Part shown: positions 11,461 to 24,164 of the stretch, in pieces
Layout: the number at the start of each line of letters is the position of its first letter
How positions within the stretch are numbered: the stretch's first letter is position 1
Assembly: GCA_963682025.1 (NCBI GenBank)
Contig: OY821518.1
Location: 148,330,057-148,394,056, forward strand
Reading direction: 5' to 3'
DNA length: 64,000 bases
Origin: Cordilura impudica
Taxonomy: Eukaryota > Arthropoda > Insecta > Diptera > Scathophagidae
Position numbers and translations under genes: made by a program
The notes under the pieces: generated by a model
The model's database searches: none
Seen by the model: the letters and a program-made list of their open reading frames with translations, nothing else
What the model was told of the DNA's origin: nothing

Positions 11461-11525
11461 ATATCAATTGAATTTCAGAAAATATCAATTGAGTTTCCGA
11501 AATTATCACATGTATTTCATGTATT
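11461..11525 (+). repeat. 21-bp minisatellite, continuation after copia
   Basis: The same units as 6605-6901 resume directly after the copia 3' LTR, starting with the duplicated target ATATC. This shows that copia inserted into the array. Confidence 0.85.
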
Positions 11526-12530
11526 TAAAAACATATTATTTTAAGTATTACACTGGGTTTGTAATATTTCTTGAAAACTACAAATCGTCAGCTAAAATGC
11601 AAAAGGCCGTAACTAATATTTTTATCTTTTTACAGGAGAAGCAAAAACACCATAAAACAAAAACTACTTTAAACTAAATTCCTAAATTTTAGAATCAAGC
11701 TGAAAAATGAGGACGGATTTTTATTTATGAAAACAAATTTATGTTAAAATAGTAGTTTTTAAGTAAAAGACCGTAACTATGTACAATATAAAAAGTCAAT
11801 TTGGAACTTTTTGTTAGTTACGGGTTTTATAAAGGAAAAATAAAAGAGAATGAAAAATATAGTTTATAACACGTGCTGTACTTTATCGTGTTGAAACCTC
11901 AAAAAGGTTGGAAAGCTCAAGAAGAGTTGCTGTCAAATCGCGTGTTCTGCACCTTTAACTTTGGAGTAGTAAATAGGCCCCCAGTAGTGCAAGTTCAAGG
12001 GTATATTTTCTGTATTTCAGGATAACGGACAGCTTCCCTAATCTAAGAGATCTTGAGTGCACCGAAAGCTTTAATATGAAGAGCCCCAGTGAAATATATT
12101 TCATAGAACCAATTCTCTGTACTAGATAGCTCCTTATTTGTAGAAAAGTTAACAAAATTAGAAATATTTTTAATTAAACGTTTTACATGTTCCATAGAGA
12201 ATAATATTAAGTGAATATGTACTGTGGTTAAAAGTGAAAATCATATACCAATCATTATTTTATTATATCTCTTGATTTCAGCTTGCCTGTGTTACACATT
12301 GTGACGGTGATCTTTTTTGCTCTGCACTGTAGCAGAAGAATTTCTGGTACAGGCAGAATAAGAAAGAAGAAAAAATAATAACCTTGATCTTGAAATTATT
12401 TTCAAGTTCAAGTATGTACATATAAACAACACCTTATATGGTAATAGGTTGATGGCATTTTTTTTTATGGCGTATTTTTTCTCTTCATTGTGTTGAAGTA
12501 AATCATGAACACATTCATATGCAATCATGC
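11526..12530. other. unassigned AT-rich sequence inside the composite
   Basis: The region holds short A/T-rich stretches and two GTAACTA-type phrases (11609, 11768). I see no convincing coding sequence. A short minus-strand frame near 11955-12155 has no recognised motif. Confidence 0.35.
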
Positions 12531-12730
12531 TGGTCAAATCACGTATTTTCTTGTATTGATCTCACTTGCTCTCATAGTCATATATGAGTGTGAGTGTTAT
12601 AAATACTAGAGAATATTATGAATGCATATGAATGTTCTCACTGAATTGCTGGTGATTTTGTTTGTTTAATAAACAGGTTTTTATCTGCAGAGGAATGAAT
12701 GAGGAAGATTTGGCTTGATTAACAAGAATT
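12531..12730 (+). other. LTR-like segment (TATA box and AATAAA), uncertain
   Basis: GTTATAAATACTAG (about 12597) looks like a TATA box and TTTAATAAACAGG (about 12664) like a polyadenylation signal, about 65 bp apart. Such compact promoter/poly(A) pairs occur in LTRs, but I found no second copy and no primer-binding site. This is an inference only. Confidence 0.25.
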
Positions 12731-14430
12731 GAAAATTAAACGGGGAGTTGAAGTTTTGTTTTTGAAAAGGAAAGGTTGAGGAAAAACCTCGTAATAATTT
12801 AAAATGTAGTTTTAAGAAAGAAAGTAAAAATAAAATGTAGATTAAGTGAATTAAAAATTAGTGTAAAAGTTAAATTAAAACAAATAAAATAAAAGTAAAG
12901 TTAAGTTTAATAAATTAAAAAAAAAGAGACTAATGTTAAGAAAAGAAACGAATGTTTAAAAAATAAATACATAATTGAAACATAAAATAAAATTAAAACG
13001 GAGCTGAGTTTTGATTGTCAAAGAATAAAGGTTACGGAAAAACCTAAAATTAAATTTAAAAAAAAAAATTTTAGTTTTAAGAAAGTTTGAAAGTAAAATT
13101 TATAAACACTGTAACAAACTTAATATTAAAGAAGAAAAAACTAAATACGTATGTTTGTTTAAAAAAAAAAATAAAAAAAACAATATTATGGATTTAAGAA
13201 TAAAAAAACAAAATTCCAGATAAAAACGTTGTATAAAAAAAAAAAACCGTTTTAAATTTAAGAAAACGAAATAAAAATCAAAATGTACAATTAAGAATAT
13301 ATAAATATTGTTTAATTGTAAATTAAACATAAAAAAAAAAAACTGCGTTAAATAAAAAAAAAAAAAAAAACAAAATCGTGGCAAATAATTGAAAGTTTTA
13401 AGTTTGGTTGTTAACCCTGAACTTTATGAACTTTATGATATTTATAATATTGAATGTCGATGTGAGACGCTGCAAAAGCAACAAAATCAATGGGCATCTA
13501 AATATAAACGGACATTAAACATTGACATCCCAAAAGCAGGAATCTTTGCAGCAAACCAGCGAGACACAACCTCGGCGTCTGGCGGCAGCAGCTTCATCCT
13601 CAACACCTACAACCATATGGCGGTAATTAAAAGAAACTAATTAAAATGTTTTCTTAAATCTAAATTAAATAAATTTTCTAAGATTTGTCTAACTATAAAT
13701 TAAAATTAATTTTTTAAAGATTTTTCTAATTATGAATCAAAATTTTTCTAATTATAAATTTAAACTAAATATCAAATATATTTAGATATGAGGTTTGCTA
13801 ATATTAAAATTGTTCTACTATTAAAAATTTTTTCTACTATTAACAATTTTTTATTAAAATTTAAAAATTTTCCTAAAAATTAAAAATTTTCCTAAAAAAT
13901 TAAAAATTGTCCTAGAATTAAATAGTGCTAAAAGTCAACTTTTGTTTAAGCTAAAAATTTCATAAATTAAAATAATTTTCCTAAATATGGAAAAAATTAA
14001 GCTAAATTTAAAATTTCCCCTAAAATTAAAATTATGCTATACTTTAAAATTTTTCTAAATTTAACATTTTCCTAAAATTAAAATGTCCCTAAAATTAAAT
14101 TTTGCTAGAAATAAAAATTTAAAAATTAACCTAAATTTAACACTATAGAAATTTAAGAGAATTTGCAAAATGGTACCATATTTAAAAAGAAAAATTTTTG
14201 TTAAAGTTAAAATTAAAACTAAATTTAATTTAAAATATTATTATTATTCTGTAGTGCTAAAATTCAAATTGAGATAAAATTAAAATTTGCTAAACTTAAA
14301 ATTTTGCTAAAAATAAAAATTGGCTAAAAAAATTAAAATGTTACGAAAAATAATTTAAAATTAAAATTAAAACCCTTAAAATGAAGGGTAAATAAAAATT
14401 TATATATCCCAATGTACAAAACCAAACCAA
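12731..14430. repeat. degenerate A/T-rich low-complexity tract
   Basis: About 1.7 kb dominated by AAATTAAAA and AAAATTTTTCCTAAA phrases with poly-A runs. A 252-bp open frame at 13389-13640 shows less biased composition but has no recognised motif. I do not call it a gene. Confidence 0.6.
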
Positions 14431-14745
14431 ACTCTTATTATTGAAGTGGGTTACCTCCAATTAAGATGGAGTCGAGGTAACATGGTAGGGAGGGCATAAG
14501 GGGCATAACATCCAGTCCCCAATCCCAAGGTAAGTATGGCCATCCGTCCCACTTAGTATCCGCTTTTTTGACAGTTTTTTTTTAAATCGCACGTGAGAAT
14601 CTGTAGTGCGGTTTCCCTGGGCCTGAGCAAGACCCCACCCATCCGGCGAGCTAGGCCCCTACGCCAGCACGTGCGACCAGCAAAGGCTCAGGGAAACGGA
14701 AGCGGATCTTCCACCAACGCCGCACCATTACAACATTAGGTCTTT
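14431..14745. other. GC-rich structured segment, unidentified
   Basis: This is the only GC-rich block in the area. GTAGTGCGGTTTCCCTGGGC (14602) can pair imperfectly with GGCTCAGGGAAAC (about 14686) and CGCCGCACCATTAC (about 14720), suggesting an RNA-like fold or an element terminus. It lies just beyond the 3' tail of the adjacent minus-strand LINE. I cannot identify it. Confidence 0.4.
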
Positions 14746-14747
14746 TT

Positions 14748-15863
14748 GTTGATTTTATTTATTTTATTTATTCATGCATCAATACCTTTAAAACAATTCT
14801 GTCTATGAGTAATGTAATTTGGGCAGTTTGAGAGGACGTGGGAAGGATTTTGGGTGGGAGATATGCAGTTACAAATTTGAGGAATTGTAATGTTCATCAG
14901 GTGTCCGTGAGTCAGTTTGGAATGTCCGAGTCTTAGTCGTTCAAATTTTATCATATCTAATCTGTTAAGGCCAGCAATATTTCTTTTTAAGAAGGATCGA
15001 ATGTCTTTCATTTTATGATTTAATGTTTTGTACCATGTTGTAGTGTTGCTAAGTTGGGAATTTTTTTTGTTATCAATGTAATGTTCTGTGATAAGTTTTT
15101 CCCAGTCATAATGATTATTATTAGGTGTTGTGATTAACGGATATATATTAGCCCTTTTTGCAATGAGATCAGCTAATTCATTACCTTGGATACCGCAGTG
15201 GCCAGGAACCCAAATCAATTTTATATTTGGTTGCTTGTCGATTAACAGGTTTCTTATTTCGTTAATATAGTGATTAAAATTGTTTATATTTGTAATAGAT
15301 TGCAGTGAAGAAAGGGAATCAGTACATTTTGCAAATTTACCATTGTTTTGACTCACATATTTAATTCCTTCATAGAACTAAATTTGGGTAGGATAGCATA
15401 TTTGATTACTCTATTATCAGTAGTTATGCTGAACGAAGTGGATGTATCAGATTTTGATCCGTCAGTGTAAAGGAATTTATAATCACAAATTGTATCTTTT
15501 AATTGATTGAATAACATTATGTATTGGTGTGGGGTAGAAATAGATTTGGTGTAGTAATGAAGGGAAGTGTTAATAGTGTTTTCTTTGAGAAACCATGGAG
15601 GATATTGTTTGGCGCTGGGCTTTATTATGCTGAGAGGAAGCTGTAGTTTAATACAATTTTATATTGTGCGATATATGGACGAAGGTATTCTTGGAATTTT
15701 TTGGAAGTCTTGCATTTTTTGAATAATTTAAAAATAGGAGTGTTTATGCTGAAAGCTAGTGATTTCAAAAGTTTGTTAGTTAAAATTGTTGTCTGTGTTT
15801 CTAGAGTTGTTATGTTAGATTCAAAAAGCATGTTTTTGATTGGGATTGGGGTTGAAATATGAA
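14748..15863 (-). pseudogene. 5'-truncated LINE (I-like) with RNase H domain
   Basis: The C-terminal part of a non-LTR retrotransposon ORF2 is visible. It has an RNase H start YTDGSKSD (about 15458), then CTDSLSSLQSI (about 15310), LIWVPGHCGIQGNELAD (about 15190, the His-containing RNase H motif), then LRLGHSKLTHGHLM and a C-C-H-C-type tail ending near 14772. A frameshift near 15360 has removed the part that should carry the RNase H catalytic Glu. The element ends in an A-rich TAAA-repeat tail (14750-14775, minus strand), typical of I-type LINEs, and is 5'-truncated against the 21-bp minisatellite. A terminal RNase H domain favours the I clade, though other clades also carry one. Confidence 0.75.
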
Positions 15864-15920
15864 ATGTATTTCAGAAAATATTAATTGAATTTCAGAAAAT
15901 ATCTATTAAATTTCATAATA
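15864..15920 (+). repeat. 21-bp minisatellite fragment
   Basis: Two to three units (TTTCAGAAAATATTAATTGA type) in the same orientation as the left arm, abutting the 5'-truncated LINE at 14748-15863. Confidence 0.7.
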
Positions 15921-16740
15921 AAAAAGCATGTTTACCCTACAAAACAGAAATGTTGTTATTGTTTCTATTAGTGATTTGAGGTCACAGAAAATATTTATCA
16001 ATATTTGGACTTACTTAAACCAGCCTAAATTGAGACTTGTAGTACCTTCTGCTGGTGTACTTTTTGAATTATTTTGCAATGTCTGAAACCAACCAGTCAC
16101 AAGCCCTAACAAATTGGCGAGTATTTAAATCGAAAGAGGGGTCCAAGCCTGAGTAAAAGCATTTCACCCCTTTTAAAACATGATCGGAGCAATTATAAAA
16201 AATATATCTGCATCATCTGTCATTTCGTTGTAAAATCTACTTTTTTCAACCGCGACATTGCATTCGTTTTTTTAATCGTTGTTTAACTCTTTAATCATAA
16301 AGATAGTTTTCTTGTATAAAATTGTAGAGAATTTTGTTGTATTTACGAATGTATAAATTTAGCGCCAATTTTAAAGAAAAAAATAAAGGAAAGTACTTTT
16401 GATTGGACTCTTGGATTCTTTTTATATAAAAACCTTAATTTTATGTATATCATTTTGCTATTTTTTTTGGTAGCTTGCTTTTTGTTTCCACAAAACTTGG
16501 AAAACCAACCCCCATTTCAGCTTGTGAAATATTTAAAAGGGCTTCGTTAAGATGATAAGAGAATCACCAGAGGACGGGCGAGGGACAAGAGGGACGACGG
16601 ACGACTTTCTGCGCTTTATCGGGAGGAAGAATCTGGACGTTACCTTAATTAGGTAAGAGGGTTCGAGGATTAAGGTTACAGAATTTCTTTCTCCACCCGG
16701 TTAAGGTAAGATAAGGTTCTGTATTTTTTAGGAAAAATAT
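15921..16740. other. unassigned sequence between arm fragment and LOA-like LINE
   Basis: I see no protein homology. A GC-rich patch at 16560-16720 (containing GACGGGCGAGGGACAAGAGG) directly precedes the LINE fragment and may be its 5' region. Confidence 0.35.
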
Positions 16741-16744
16741 TAAT

Positions 16745-19013
16745 TTGTTCTTAATGTTTCATTACAGCAATGGCGATTTAACTGTGGCGGCACTTGAGAG
16801 AAGAGTTATGCCAAAATTGACCCTGATCTCAATATATCTGCCATATGAGGACAACGATCCCCCATCTCCAGCCGTAAGATCTTTGGTCGATGCATGTATG
16901 AGCAAGGGACGCGATCTGGTGATAGGAGGCGATGCGAACGCTCACCACACCTTATGGGGAAGCACTGGCATCAACAGCAGAGTTGATTCTTTTTTTAATT
17001 ACCTTCTAACGACTAATTTTATTATAAGTTATGGGGGAATAGCCCCACTTTCTATAACAGAATGAGAGATCAAGTTATTGACATAACTTTTGTATCGAAC
17101 TCGGACACTGTTAGAATTTTAGACTAGAGGTCCTTGGAATATTCTTATTCACATCATTCCAAGATAAGCAACAGCAATGGCATCTCTTTGGGGGTATTGA
17201 TTCCATATCGGAATCCGTGGAAAACTAACTATGTTAAATTCCGCAGCTTTGTACAAAATCTACGGCCTCCGGATATGGACAGGCACTTCTAGTGAAGAAA
17301 ACACTTAAAGAAGCATATCTAAATTCTTGCTCTGAGCACTTGCCCTCTAGAAAAATCAACCAATCGTGGTGGATCCGAGAGCTTAAGATACTCAGAACAG
17401 AAACTAGAAAACTCCTTAATATGGTGAAAAACACAAGAAAACTGAGAATTGGGACAACTACCATCTCAGTTTCAATACTTTCAAAAAGGCGACATGCAGG
17501 ACTAAGAGGGAATCATAGGCCAGTTGCTGTGAGGAACTAGAGGGAACTAACGAGATGGCAAGGCTTCGTAAAGTCCTTTCTAAGGACCCGAGCACACCAG
17601 GCTTCCTTATGAAACCTGACGATATTTTTGCAGAAAAAGCAAAGGTACTATTTAACTTCTAATGTATACTTACTCCCCGGGTTGCAGAGATAAAGTGATA
17701 GAAGATAGCTCCATGCGAGCTCTCACATCAGCCGAAATTCCTGAATATGAGCAAATTAGATCAATAGTCGACGAAAGCACAGTAGAGTGTACGGTACGAT
17801 ATTTTAAACCTTACAAGTCAAGCAGGTGGTATATTCCCGGTTCTTTTCCAGGAGTCCATAGAGACAATAATGAAATGGCTACTAAGGATCTTTTCAGGCG
17901 TCCTGGCATCAGTATATATAACAAAACAGTGCGGAGAGGTTAGAGTGATCTTTAGTCCCAATCCGGGAAATATAAACCATATTATCGTCTATCATCGTTT
18001 TAACTGAAAACCTAGGAGAGATTGGTAGATGTATATGGCTGAAGTAAGCTTACACCGGACAAATTCTGTAAAGCTCAACACCTCAGTGGATACGGTAATA
18101 TTTTTTGGCTTCTTTTTTGGACGTGAAAGGGGCGTTCAATAATGTCAAAATATCATCGATCCTAGAAGCCTTAGATATTATTGGCTCGGATCCGCAAGGA
18201 GGAGTTATATCTCCTCTTTTGTGGAACCTTGTGGTCAATAAAATCCTCCAATCTTTCGACAGAACGGGCACCAGTGTTGCCGCCTATGCTGATAACGTTG
18301 TGCTTGTGGTCAAATGTAGATTCCTATCAGCGATAAGTGAGCTCATGGAGTTGGCATTAGGTAAACTCGTAAAATAGATGAGGGAAAACGGTCTGGGGGT
18401 GAACCCCTCTAAAACCGAATTGGTTATCTTTACTAGAAAGACAAAGATAACTGAGTTCAACCCTCCAAGACGAGAAGACTCTTGTATTATCAAGGGAGGC
18501 GAAGTACTAAGAAGGCTTTATGTGCCTTCTACACCTGTAGGAGCACGGTTGGCAGAAGATGGGGTTTCAAACTGCAGATCATCCACTGGATGTATTGTGT
18601 GATAATTAGACCACTCTTCTCTTTAAGTTTTCCCAAAAAGTTTATATCGGTCCCTGACTTCTATAGGAGCTGTATGGATGTAAAGGAGGAGGAGTCAGTC
18701 CAACATTCGCTGTGCGAATGTCCAGCACTGAAAGAGCACCGCCCTAGATATTTAGGGGAAAGATTCTACGATAATCTGGGCTACATAGTAGATGTTCCAC
18801 TCGGCGATCTTGGGGATTTCTTGAGGGAATCTGAATGCATAGCTGACGAAAGAGCTATTTTTCATTTTTCTTTTCTTTTCCTTTCCATCCACCTATCTCC
18901 TATCTTCCTATATCTGTCTTCCTACACTTTCTAAAGGGTATCACAATGAACCATATGGCCTCCGAGTGTACTTGCCCTCGTGCGACCAACTTATCTAACC
19001 TAACCTAACCTTG
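16745..19013 (+). pseudogene. LOA/Jockey-type LINE pseudogene
   Basis: Fragments of an endonuclease-reverse transcriptase are seen in sequence order. The endonuclease part reads ISIYLPYEDNDPP and then DLVIGGDANAHHTLWGS (about 16910-16960). A degraded RT finger region has FKPYKS near 17800. The palm has FLDVKGAFNNVKIS (about 18115), GGVISPLLWNL (about 18200) and AYADNVVLVV (about 18280). The C-terminal zinc-binding tail is EEESVQHSLCECPALKEHRP (about 18690). The RT catalytic box is YADN instead of YADD. Many stops, shifts and internal deletions are present. The 3' end is a CTAACCTAACCTAACC tail (about 18995-19010). The domain wording is most like LOA-clade LINEs of flies, from memory. Confidence 0.75.
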
Positions 19014-19159
19014 GACTTGCTTGTATTGGAAAATAAACTAACAGGGGCGGACTCTTTACGGGAAGAGGAGGAGGACTTCACATCGAAAAAAACACGCATG
19101 TTACTTTAAAAGAAAAGTTACAAATGCAGTGTTAAACTATGAAAAATATTCTTTCGTAT

Positions 19160-19439
19160 AGGGTTCTGACTATTTTTCTGAAATTTAATTGATATTTTCT
19201 GAAATACATTTGATTATTTTTGACAGGCATTTGATAAACACATTTCGTAATGTCTGAAGTACATTCAATAATATCTGAAATATATTTGATGTTTTCTGTA
19301 AAACATTTGATAAATTCTGAAATACATCTGATTCTTTCTGAACTTCACTTCTGAAAATCAATTGATGTTTCTTGAAATACAATTGATACTTTCTGAAAAT
19401 CAATTGATGTTTTCTCAAATACAATTGGAAAAGGTGTAG
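19160..19439 (-). repeat. 21-bp minisatellite, right arm (inverted)
   Basis: Units such as TTTCTGAAATACATTTGAT and CAATTGATGTTTTCTCAAAT are reverse complements of the left-arm units. They end in AAAAGGTGTAG, the mirror of the left terminus. Confidence 0.8.
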
Positions 19440-19780
19440 TCTCTTGGGTGTATATTCCACCACCGTACTGTTAAAGCTTGATTCAAGTTTTGAAAAAATT
19501 TAAAGCTTTTTCACTTTTTTAGCAATAGATTAGAAATTACAATAAATACTGGTCAAAAAATGAGTAACATGTCATGTGTGAATGGCATATTATTAATTTA
19601 ATAAGAAGAAGACCGAAAGGGGGTAGTAAATTATACAACTATGAGTTGCTATAATTGGGGTTTTTTTGGCAGGGCAAAACAAAGGATAGAAATAAATAAG
19701 GAGGGAATTTTAGTTAGGTGGGAAAAAAAAAGAAAAGATGGAGGCTTTTGTGGCTTAGTTGCGAAATGTTTGAATAAAGA
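19440..19780. other. intergenic, nothing recognised
   Basis: Purine-rich AT sequence to the right of the composite element. No gene is seen. Confidence 0.4.
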
Positions 19781-20860
19781 TGGATGAAGTTTTTATTTTA
19801 GGAGGGAAAAAATCCGACAGCTGGAAGGTATAAAGAGAAGTGGCTTCCGCTGAGAAAGAATTATTAAGTTTTTGATTGTTTGTGCTACAAGTGGCTCCGC
19901 GAAAAAATTATAAATAAATAAAAATTTTTCTTTTTAAATAATAAACGGGAAACAGTTTTCTAAAGCAGCAGTAACAAAGTAAAAAAGATACAACCAGTGG
20001 TTTAGAGTTTTGGTGCGTGCTATAAGAAAATTTAAACTAAAAAAAAAACAAAAAATAAATAAATGAAATTGGTGAAAAGTGAGTGTGTCGTCAGCAAGTC
20101 GTCTTCAGCCACCGTGGTCGTATCCATCGTGGGAGCTGCAGCCACTGCACCACAAAGCCAGGGGTGCGAGGTATAGTTTATAAAGAAGGGGGAAGAAGGT
20201 TTTGGACCTAGAACGGCCAACACTCGTACGACCTGACGGACGGGACGTATGCTCTAAAAAGAGAAAATTTCTTTTTCAGCCGTATGCAATTGAGTAAGTA
20301 AAATCTGATTTATACCTTAAGAAAGTTTTGGAGAAAGCATTTTCGGGTTACAGTTTTCCGGTGCAGTCCATCCCAGAGTATTTCGGGGTGTGCGCGTGAG
20401 ATAGGGGTGAGCTCAGGCCTTCAATCGCCGGTGAAAAGGGGCATTTTAATGTTGCTCGGGAAGGGTTATAGCCATTAAAGTGTTTTCGGTCAAAATTTAA
20501 AAAAAGGTTTATACGAATACATGCGGAAAGAAGAAATTTAAGTAATTTATAATTAGTAAACGTACAGAAGTACTTACCCGGTGGACACAGTGACGGACGG
20601 ACAAACCTTGGAAGCTCCTGCGGCTGCGGCGATGACTTCAAACATGGAATAAAAAATCAAAAGGTAAGTGGATGATGTAAAATGTAGTGGAAATATTAGT
20701 AGGGCCCTCATGGACAAAAAGGGAAAGATTAAGGAGATAGGAAAGCGATGAGGTAATTGTGAGATGGTTAGTTTTTTTATATTCTTTATTTTTTTTTGTA
20801 CAGTGGATTGTGGATGAGCCTGGTTGGTGACCCAGCCCGCGACTGTAGCTAGTCTGGCAG
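19781..20860 (+). other. possible promoter, non-coding exon and intron
   Basis: GGTATAAAGAG (19828-19838) resembles a TATA box. It is followed by about 0.8 kb of less AT-rich sequence, a consensus donor AAG|GTAAGTG at 20664 and a polypyrimidine-rich acceptor TTTTTTTGTACAG ending at 20803, which define a plausible 140-bp intron. No long open frame crosses the junction. It could be a 5' untranslated exon of a host gene or the leader of an LTR element. RNA evidence is absent, so this is a guess from signals alone. Confidence 0.25.
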
Positions 20861-21518
20861 CACCATCTTTTCAAGCGATGCCAATCTTGTTATCCACAGG
20901 TGGCTAGACCACCAAAATCCATTGACAAACAGTATTGAAGTGCTAATTGTAGATAAATGAAAATTATGAAGTTTATAATTAAGTGCGACAACTTTTAGTA
21001 GTGAGTTTAACACTGTTTACAGCCCAAAACCATCTTATTTTATAATGGTCATTAAAAAAATTTTTTTTAATTCAAATCTTCTCTTACACAGGCCACCGAC
21101 ATTGAAAAAAGCTGACGTTTGTTTTTATTATCTCAGTGCCTTTTAATTTTTGTTAAATTATATAATTTCAGTGATCCTTAAAAGTTTCATAAGAATTTAA
21201 TTTAACTATCATTCATAATTCCTTTGTTTTGTAACGAGCTATAAAATGTATTTTGAAAATTTTTTATTGATTATTAAACAAAACTTTAATTTTAATTAAC
21301 ATGATAATATTATTATTATTTTCTTTTTTGTTAACTTTTCAAACGTCATAAAAATAAGTCAAGTTATTATTCTCACAAACTTAATTAAATATGATTAGTA
21401 TCAAAGTCACATGTTGTCATCAAATGAAATTTAACGCGTCACTTTTCAATATTAATTTCTATTATTAATTTCTTTATGCGCCTTTTTATATACATACGAA
21501 TACGTACTGATACATACA

Positions 21519-21556
<38 letters not shown>

Positions 21557-23390
21557 CTCGTACTTACAAATGTATAGACGTATTCTTAATTGATCAAATG
21601 ATATGATAAAATAGTATTATGTAGCAATATAAGATTGTGAGGAAGGATAGTACGATATATTCATAAAAATCAAGTCAATACAAGTTATTTTCATTTAAAT
21701 AATAAATATGAAAAAGCAACAACACCAAGAGCCCATTAACTATACGCACTAAATATTTATTATAAATCAGATCGCGTTTTATCACGCGAGTTGTGTGTTT
21801 TTTTTTATTTTGTATTTTGTTCGTATTTGAGATTTTGTGAAATTGTGACGTGATTATCTAGTTGACGATAAGTGGAGCATTGTAAGTTTTTTGTTTCCCC
21901 TTAATAATTCTTTAACTCAAACGAAATTAGAAACATCACTGCTACAATGCATGATTTATGCTTTTAGTTGTTTAAATGTCCACTTGAAAAATTAATTGAA
22001 TTCATTGATAAGTTGACAAATGTATGACAATGATATCTACATACATACTGTATGTATGATTTGTATATACAAACTTGTATATACGTATGTCTGTATGTTC
22101 ATATAACGCATTTTGTTGTATGTAAACATTCAACTGATAACATTTGTTAACTAACAATAAGATTGGGTGTCGAAACTCTTAATACCCTCCACCTAAGGTT
22201 ACAATTTTGTTTGTCATCACGTTTGTAACTCATAAAAATATAAAGTTTCCATAAGACTAAAAGTCTAAATAGCGTGTGATCTCATTAAATACAATAAACA
22301 CGCCTAAGTTTCCTGATGTGCATCTTTAGATGTTTGTTATTGAAAATGGGATAAATGGTTACATTAAATGTTTCCGACAAAGGGTTCTACTGTAGTCGGA
22401 TTTGACTAAGTATTATTTTGTGGCAATGGCAAGTGATAAATTATACATATGTATGATTATATTATATGTGACTATTAATAAATATTATTTGTTTAAACGT
22501 GATTTGAAAGTTTATACTCGTATACTCAAATCTATTTATTATACCATATTCATTATCAAATAACTGAAGTGTTCTTAAATTAAATTTAAAAGAAAAATCT
22601 AATCGAATTTATTATTTAATTGGAATATGAAGTTAAACTCTATACTATTTTTACATAATTTATGTGTCATTCAGATCGTATATTGGTTGGATAATGGGTT
22701 AAGTAACGACACGCATTAAGAGGACAAGATTAGAGTATAAATGTTTTTGTTTCCTTGGTCATGATTCATTTTTAACTTTTGTTTGTCATTAATTTGAGTC
22801 TGATTCAATAAATTATTAATGTAATGGATTTAACGCACTGGCTTAATTCAGAACCATTGATGTCTGCTTTTTCATTAAATCATAAAACTGATAACCAGGT
22901 TGAAGTTTTTTGTTCTTTTTGTAATGCATCGTCATGTGTGGCTCGTGTGACATGTGGGAATTTCTATAGGAAATATCATTAAAGCAGACCATTAAAAATT
23001 TAAATTCTTATAAATCGAAATAAATATTTCCACATCACTTAAACGTGAAAAATAACATTAAAATTACATTGTTTTCTTTTTGTTATAATCTAATTAATAA
23101 TGTTTTTTATATTATAGTTCTCAAAATTTCTGCTCTAATCATGTCTTTTCCAAATTTCCTCTTTCAAATTATAATAAACATATATTTTTCAAAAGTCATA
23201 AACGACCCAGCAAAAAAAAAATTAAAGTCATTCGTGTGGAATCACATATCAATTGATTCTAAAGAACAATTTGGTGAATATTTTCCGCTCCTTAAGAAGT
23301 TCTTTTTAACAACTTTAAAAAATGTCACTACAAAGTTATCTCGTATCAAACTTACTGTTTTCAAATGAAATGATCCGTTATGATGCAACT
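20861..23390. other. long AT-rich stretch without recognised genes
   Basis: It contains a (TA)n microsatellite around 21520-21553 and scattered TATG/TACATA repeats (about 21485-21520, 22030-22110). Short frames (for example 23045-23368) have AT-driven composition and no motif. I see no transposon protein here. Confidence 0.45.
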
Positions 23391-24164
23391 TTTTATACCC
23401 TATACCACTATGTGGTTTGGGTATAATGACTTTGTGCTGCTGTTTGTAACTACCAAAAATATTTGACCCAGACCCATCTTTCATTATACCGATCGACTCA
23501 GAATCACTTTCTGAGTCGATTAAGTGATGTCCGTCCGTCTGTGTGTCCATGTAAACCTTGTAATAAAACTACAGGTCGCAAATATGAATATATTTTGATT
23601 ATGGTATGGTATATAAGCTTTTATCGGCCGTAGGATGAACGCTATTGAAATTGGCGAAAATCGGTCCATGTTCAGACCTAGTCCCCATACAAATGACCCC
23701 TATGAAATCGACATAAATTGCCATAAGATTCATATTATCATATAGATCTTAGTGTTGTATGTGTTTATTATATCCATTAATAAGTAGTCTATAAATAATC
23801 CCTATAGGACAATTCTTAGTCATAGGCCCCATATCCCGATCATCACTTAAATCTATCAAAAAAACAAAAATATTGCACAGATTTTTCTCAAATTTGGTTT
23901 GTATATATTTTTTCAAAATATAAGTGACTTTACCAAATATGGTCAGGATTGGTCTATTTTTCCACCTAGTCACCATATAAGTATAGCATCCGATATGAAC
24001 TTTTTCATATCTGCAGCCAAAAAAATTAATAACAATGCCACTCAAATTTGGTTTATGCTTATTTTCAATATCGAATTAGTTGGACCGAAGAGATAGGGTC
24101 TCTAAACCATGGTATAGGGTATCATATAGTCGGTCTAGACCGACTATAATTTCTTACTTGTTTT
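23391..24164 (+). mobile_element. DINE-1/mini-me-like element, copy A
   Basis: A non-autonomous ~775-bp repeat. One end folds as a hairpin, TATACCC...CCACTATGTGG...GGGTATA. Next comes a (GTCY)n core (GTCCGTCCGTCTGTGTGTCC, about 23529). The other end carries the perfect palindrome TAGTCGGTCTAGACCGACTA followed by TTCTTACTTGTTTT. Hairpin plus GTCY tract matches DINE-1/mini-me elements of flies, which are regarded as non-autonomous Helentron derivatives (HINEs). At least six more copies lie in this window. No protein is encoded. Confidence 0.75.

Larger units (their letters stand above)
6605..19439. mobile_element. Foldback-like composite with minisatellite arms
   Basis: The two ends are inverted copies. 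CTACACCTTTTGCAATTG at 6605 matches the reverse complement of the end at 19439 (CTACACCTTTTCCAATTG), and inside each end the same 21-bp minisatellite runs in opposite orientation. Long inverted arms made of short tandem repeats are the defining trait of Drosophila Foldback elements. The left arm is split by the copia insertion (6902-11465) and possibly by the 11.5-15.9 kb material. The interior carries LINE fragments. I did not identify a target-site duplication or a transposase, so the element is either non-autonomous or a chance composite of two arms. Confidence 0.55.

Noticed and set aside
13389..13640. Small gene of 83 codons
   Set aside because: No recognised motif, flanked by low-complexity sequence, and no splice or promoter signal to support it.
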